Shown piece after piece: positions 62,296-64,000 of a stretch of DNA of 64,000 bases (the stretch's first letter is position 1; each line of letters begins with the position of its first letter). The notes below the pieces were generated by a model, which was not told the origin of the DNA, ran no database searches, and was given only the letters and a program-made list of their open reading frames with translations. The position numbers and the translations under genes are program-made. This DNA comes from Ruminococcus flavefaciens (GTDB taxonomy: Bacteria; Bacillota; Clostridia; Oscillospirales; Ruminococcaceae), in contig NZ_FPIP01000003.1 in assembly GCF_900119075.1 (NCBI RefSeq), forward strand, positions 124,001 through 188,000, given 5' to 3'.

Positions 62296-62370
62296 TTCAT
62301 TTATGCAAAAAACAAAAGGCTGGAAGTATTAACCGTAGTACGTATAAAGAAGTTTTATGCTTATTATTGA

Positions 62371-62632
62371 GAGAACCCTTTTTGAAAAAGGGCTCCTCTT
62401 ACGGAGGACGTCCCCTCTGTCACTGCGTGACATCTCCCCGCACTGCGGGGAGTCACTCTCAAACTCTCTCCCTAAAACTTTCGTTTTGTTTTTTCTCAGA
62501 TAGAGCGCTTTATAAAATAAAAAAGTCCTGCAAAATGCAGGAGCGCCCTATCTGAGAAAAAAACAGATAAAAGTCTTTGGAAAGGGGTATGGGGGAGAAC
62601 CTTTCCTCAGAAAGGTTTCCCCCATAATTAAC
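62371..62632. repeat. Composite palindromic repeat (REP/MITE-like)
   Basis: About 260 bases are built from hairpins: CCCTTTTTGAAAAAGGG, GTCACTGCGTGAC, CCCCGCACTGCGGGG, a long stem TTTTCTCAGATAG (62491-62503) with CTATCTGAGAAAA (62548-62560) enclosing TCCTGC/GCAGGA, and a last hairpin near 62592-62623 with GGGGGA and CCCCC. No coding signal. Similar GTCAC/GTGAC-rich repeats are scattered in Ruminococcaceae genomes. The short open frame across it is not a gene. Confidence 0.65.
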
Positions 62633-62686
62633 TATAAGCTTCTATATGAGTATTACGGTTATAGTTCCAGCCTTTTTATATCAATA

Positions 62687-62866
62687 CTATTTATTATCAT
62701 CATCTTCCGTCCACGGAGATGTATAGTGAAACTTGCCTGAATTCATATCAAGGGCAACATAATCATCTAATCGGCGCATTAAGTTGCCTTTGGAGTCAAC
62801 GCCCATTTTACCGTCGAACGTTGTTATAAAATCATTGTCATTATAATCAAAAACAGCTGCACACAT
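62687..62866 (-). CDS. Small acidic protein of 59 residues
   Basis: ATG 62866 follows AAGGAGGATCCGTT; the frame encodes MCAAVFDYNDNDFITTFDGK and ends with a Tyr/Asp-rich part, FHYTSPWTEDDDNK, then TAG. A consensus promoter lies at 62998-63026. I do not recognise a function. The strong promoter and ribosome binding site argue that it is a real gene. It has no membrane helix or signal. Confidence 0.7.
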   Translation of the reverse strand: MCAAVFDYNDNDFITTFDGKMGVDSKGNLMRRLDDYVALDMNSGKFHYTSPWTEDDDNK

Positions 62867-62997
62867 AACGGATCCTCCTTCTTATAGGCTTGAAATAGCC
62901 ATGTTCGGGGAGTTTGTACACTAATATCGGGATATGTTATCCAATGAACATCTGAATCACCTCATCTAAGCTGAAAAGCCTTGTTTACTATATATTT

Positions 62998-63026
62998 ATT
63001 ATATCATATTTCAACAGATTTGTCAA
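62998..63026 (-). promoter_or_regulatory. Consensus promoter of the 59-residue protein gene
   Basis: On the minus strand TTGACA (63021-63026) and TATAAT (62998-63003) with a 17-base spacer. The leader to ATG 62866 is about 125 bases. The -35 lies in a dyad, ATTTCAAC and GTTGAAAT. Confidence 0.85.
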
Positions 63027-63108
63027 CATATAGTTGAAAATATACAAAAGAAATGTTGAAATGTTCATGCAGCAAAAAAGCCGCAGTATATCTGCGGCTT
63101 TGAATGTT

Positions 63109-64000
63109 TTATTTTCTTCTCCTTGTTGTTTTAGTTTTCTTTTTCTGGGGAGCAGGCTTCGGAGCTGTTTTTTCAGCGGCTTCGGGTGCTTCTGCTGACT
63201 TTTGCTCAGACACCGCCGCTTCTGCCTCCTCCATTTGGTAAAGCTGAGCGCAGAGCACATATTTTCCCGAAAAGGCAGTACCCTCTTTTTTATCAAAGAG
63301 CATTCTGCAAATATCAAGTACAGTGTTGTACTTCTTGGTATTTCTGGTATTGATGCATTTGCTGAACTCCGCGGCTATATTGAGGGGAGTACGGGCTTCT
63401 TCGAGATAGGAAAGCGACTCCTTGAGAATATGGGAGCTGTTTGGGTTTGCGGTGAGCTTTATGAGCTTTGCCGCCGCCGCTTTTATAATGCGGTTTTCGG
63501 CGCGGTCGGGAGTAAACACTTCATGCCGCACGAAAACGCGCTCGCGGTGAACGAGATTTCTGCGTATATTCTCGGAAAACAGGATAGTGCCCTGAACAGA
63601 GTTCAGATTTTCCTCGCGGCTGGCATAGGCGGAGAGAACGCCGCTTTTGATTATCTTCATTGTCTCTCCTGCAAACACGGAAACGAAGTACTCAAAAAAG
63701 TTCATATCGGGATCGAAGCTCATGGGACGGAATTCGTATCCGCACCTGTCGCAGAACTCCTCGCAGAGTGCTTTTCTTGCGCTTTCAGTGCCGTCCACTG
63801 AATGGGGGAGTATCTCGATAAGAGTACCGTCGGCAAGGCAGATAAAGCCGCAGTAGGAGCCTGCTGTGATATATTTATTTCCGTTTTTTTCAGCCGCAGA
63901 GACAGCTTTTCTGCCGTCAGCCCTGCAGACCTCCGCAAACTCGCCGAGCATCATGCCCAGCTCGCCGTTTTTTGCCGAAATGTCCGCTATCTTTTCGTTG
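63109..64000 (-). CDS. McrC-like protein lacking the nuclease domain (5' end outside window)
   Basis: At least 297 residues; the frame is open to the right edge through NEKIADISAKNGELG before the first Met at 63954, so the start lies outside. It matches the N-terminal part of McrC, the partner of the McrB GTPase: GFICLADGTLIEILPH, then NFFEYFVSVFAGE, then RHEVFTPDRAENRIIKAA. In full McrC a PD-(D/E)XK domain follows; here, soon after FSGKYVLCAQLYQ, it ends in a low-complexity tail rich in Ala, Pro and Lys (KKKTKTTRRRK). McrB would be expected upstream, beyond the window. Confidence 0.75.
   Translation of the reverse strand, partial: NEKIADISAKNGELGMMLGEFAEVCRADGRKAVSAAEKNGNKYITAGSYCGFICLADGTLIEILPHSVDGTESARKALCEEFCDRCGYEFRPMSFDPDMNFFEYFVSVFAGETMKIIKSGVLSAYASREENLNSVQGTILFSENIRRNLVHRERVFVRHEVFTPDRAENRIIKAAAAKLIKLTANPNSSHILKESLSYLEEARTPLNIAAEFSKCINTRNTKKYNTVLDICRMLFDKKEGTAFSGKYVLCAQLYQMEEAEAAVSEQKSAEAPEAAEKTAPKPAPQKKKTKTTRRRK

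Noticed and set aside
62367..62555. Short plus-strand open frame as gene
   Set aside because: It runs through hairpin repeats, has no ribosome binding site and no protein-like composition.
1..64000. CRISPR array
   Set aside because: No regularly spaced repeats of 24-40 bases were seen; the repeats found are short arm sites, iterons and hairpins.

Overview
The window looks like the chromosome of an anaerobic Firmicute of the Ruminococcus/Ruminococcaceae type. The reasons are AGGAGG-type ribosome binding sites, near-consensus sigma-A promoters, an LPxTG-anchored surface protein, ECF-type transporters, and a pyruvate formate-lyase/AdhE/formate-channel fermentation operon. Species assignment is inference; no rRNA gene is present.

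Region by region. (1) 1-9.55 kb: a tightly packed plus-strand operon that enters from the left edge. It carries an FtsX-type permease, four methyltransferases of three families, a GNAT acetyltransferase, an EamA exporter with a His-rich tail, an esterase-like hydrolase, an MptD-family ECF substrate-binding component, a ZIP metal transporter and two small membrane proteins. (2) 9.56-14.2 kb: a consensus promoter with an 18-bp perfect palindrome drives a 1487-aa wall-anchored protein with an FMN-attachment domain and GLUG-type modules. (3) 14.2-20.7 kb, minus strand: a fermentation operon in which pyruvate formate-lyase is encoded in two pieces (a 701-aa body without the glycyl-radical domain, then a separate 79-aa glycyl-radical subunit), followed by AdhE, an APH-fold kinase and a formate/nitrite channel. 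(4) 20.7-33.8 kb: ABC and ECF transport. A TetR regulator with a heterodimeric ABC pair is on the plus strand. A convergent minus-strand operon holds a second ABC pair, an MptD-type S component, EcfT and a double ATPase. Upstream of that lies a GLUG-module lipoprotein. The combination resembles siderophore/metallophore uptake loci.

(5) 33.9-57.7 kb: an integrated mobile element with defence cargo. It starts at a 3' tRNA-Thr fragment flanked by two different sets of direct repeats. It then carries a tyrosine integrase with an inserted HTH, a MOBP relaxase, MobC, a nested-palindrome oriT candidate, iteron-like repeats, a P4-type primase-helicase, a CHC2 zinc-finger protein and an excisionase. 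The cargo is a type I restriction-modification operon with an extra nucleotidyltransferase-PD-(D/E)XK fusion gene between hsdS and hsdR, a nuclease-STAND ATPase of about 1240 aa, a four-helix membrane protein, a decayed gene, a NACHT-type NTPase with pentapeptide repeats, and a DUF4143-type ATPase.

(6) 57.7-64 kb: a truncated ABC half-transporter relic beside its intact partner and a TetR regulator, a fumarate-reductase-like flavoprotein, a composite palindromic repeat, a 59-aa small protein, and an McrC-like protein without a nuclease domain that runs off the right edge.

The most promising leads are the five-gene defence cargo, especially the nucleotidyltransferase-nuclease fusion in the restriction operon and the two NTPases around a four-helix membrane protein, and the naturally split pyruvate formate-lyase. 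Several short relics (25.2, 20.8, 56.25 and 57.75 kb) record earlier rearrangements that involved the same ABC and ATPase genes.
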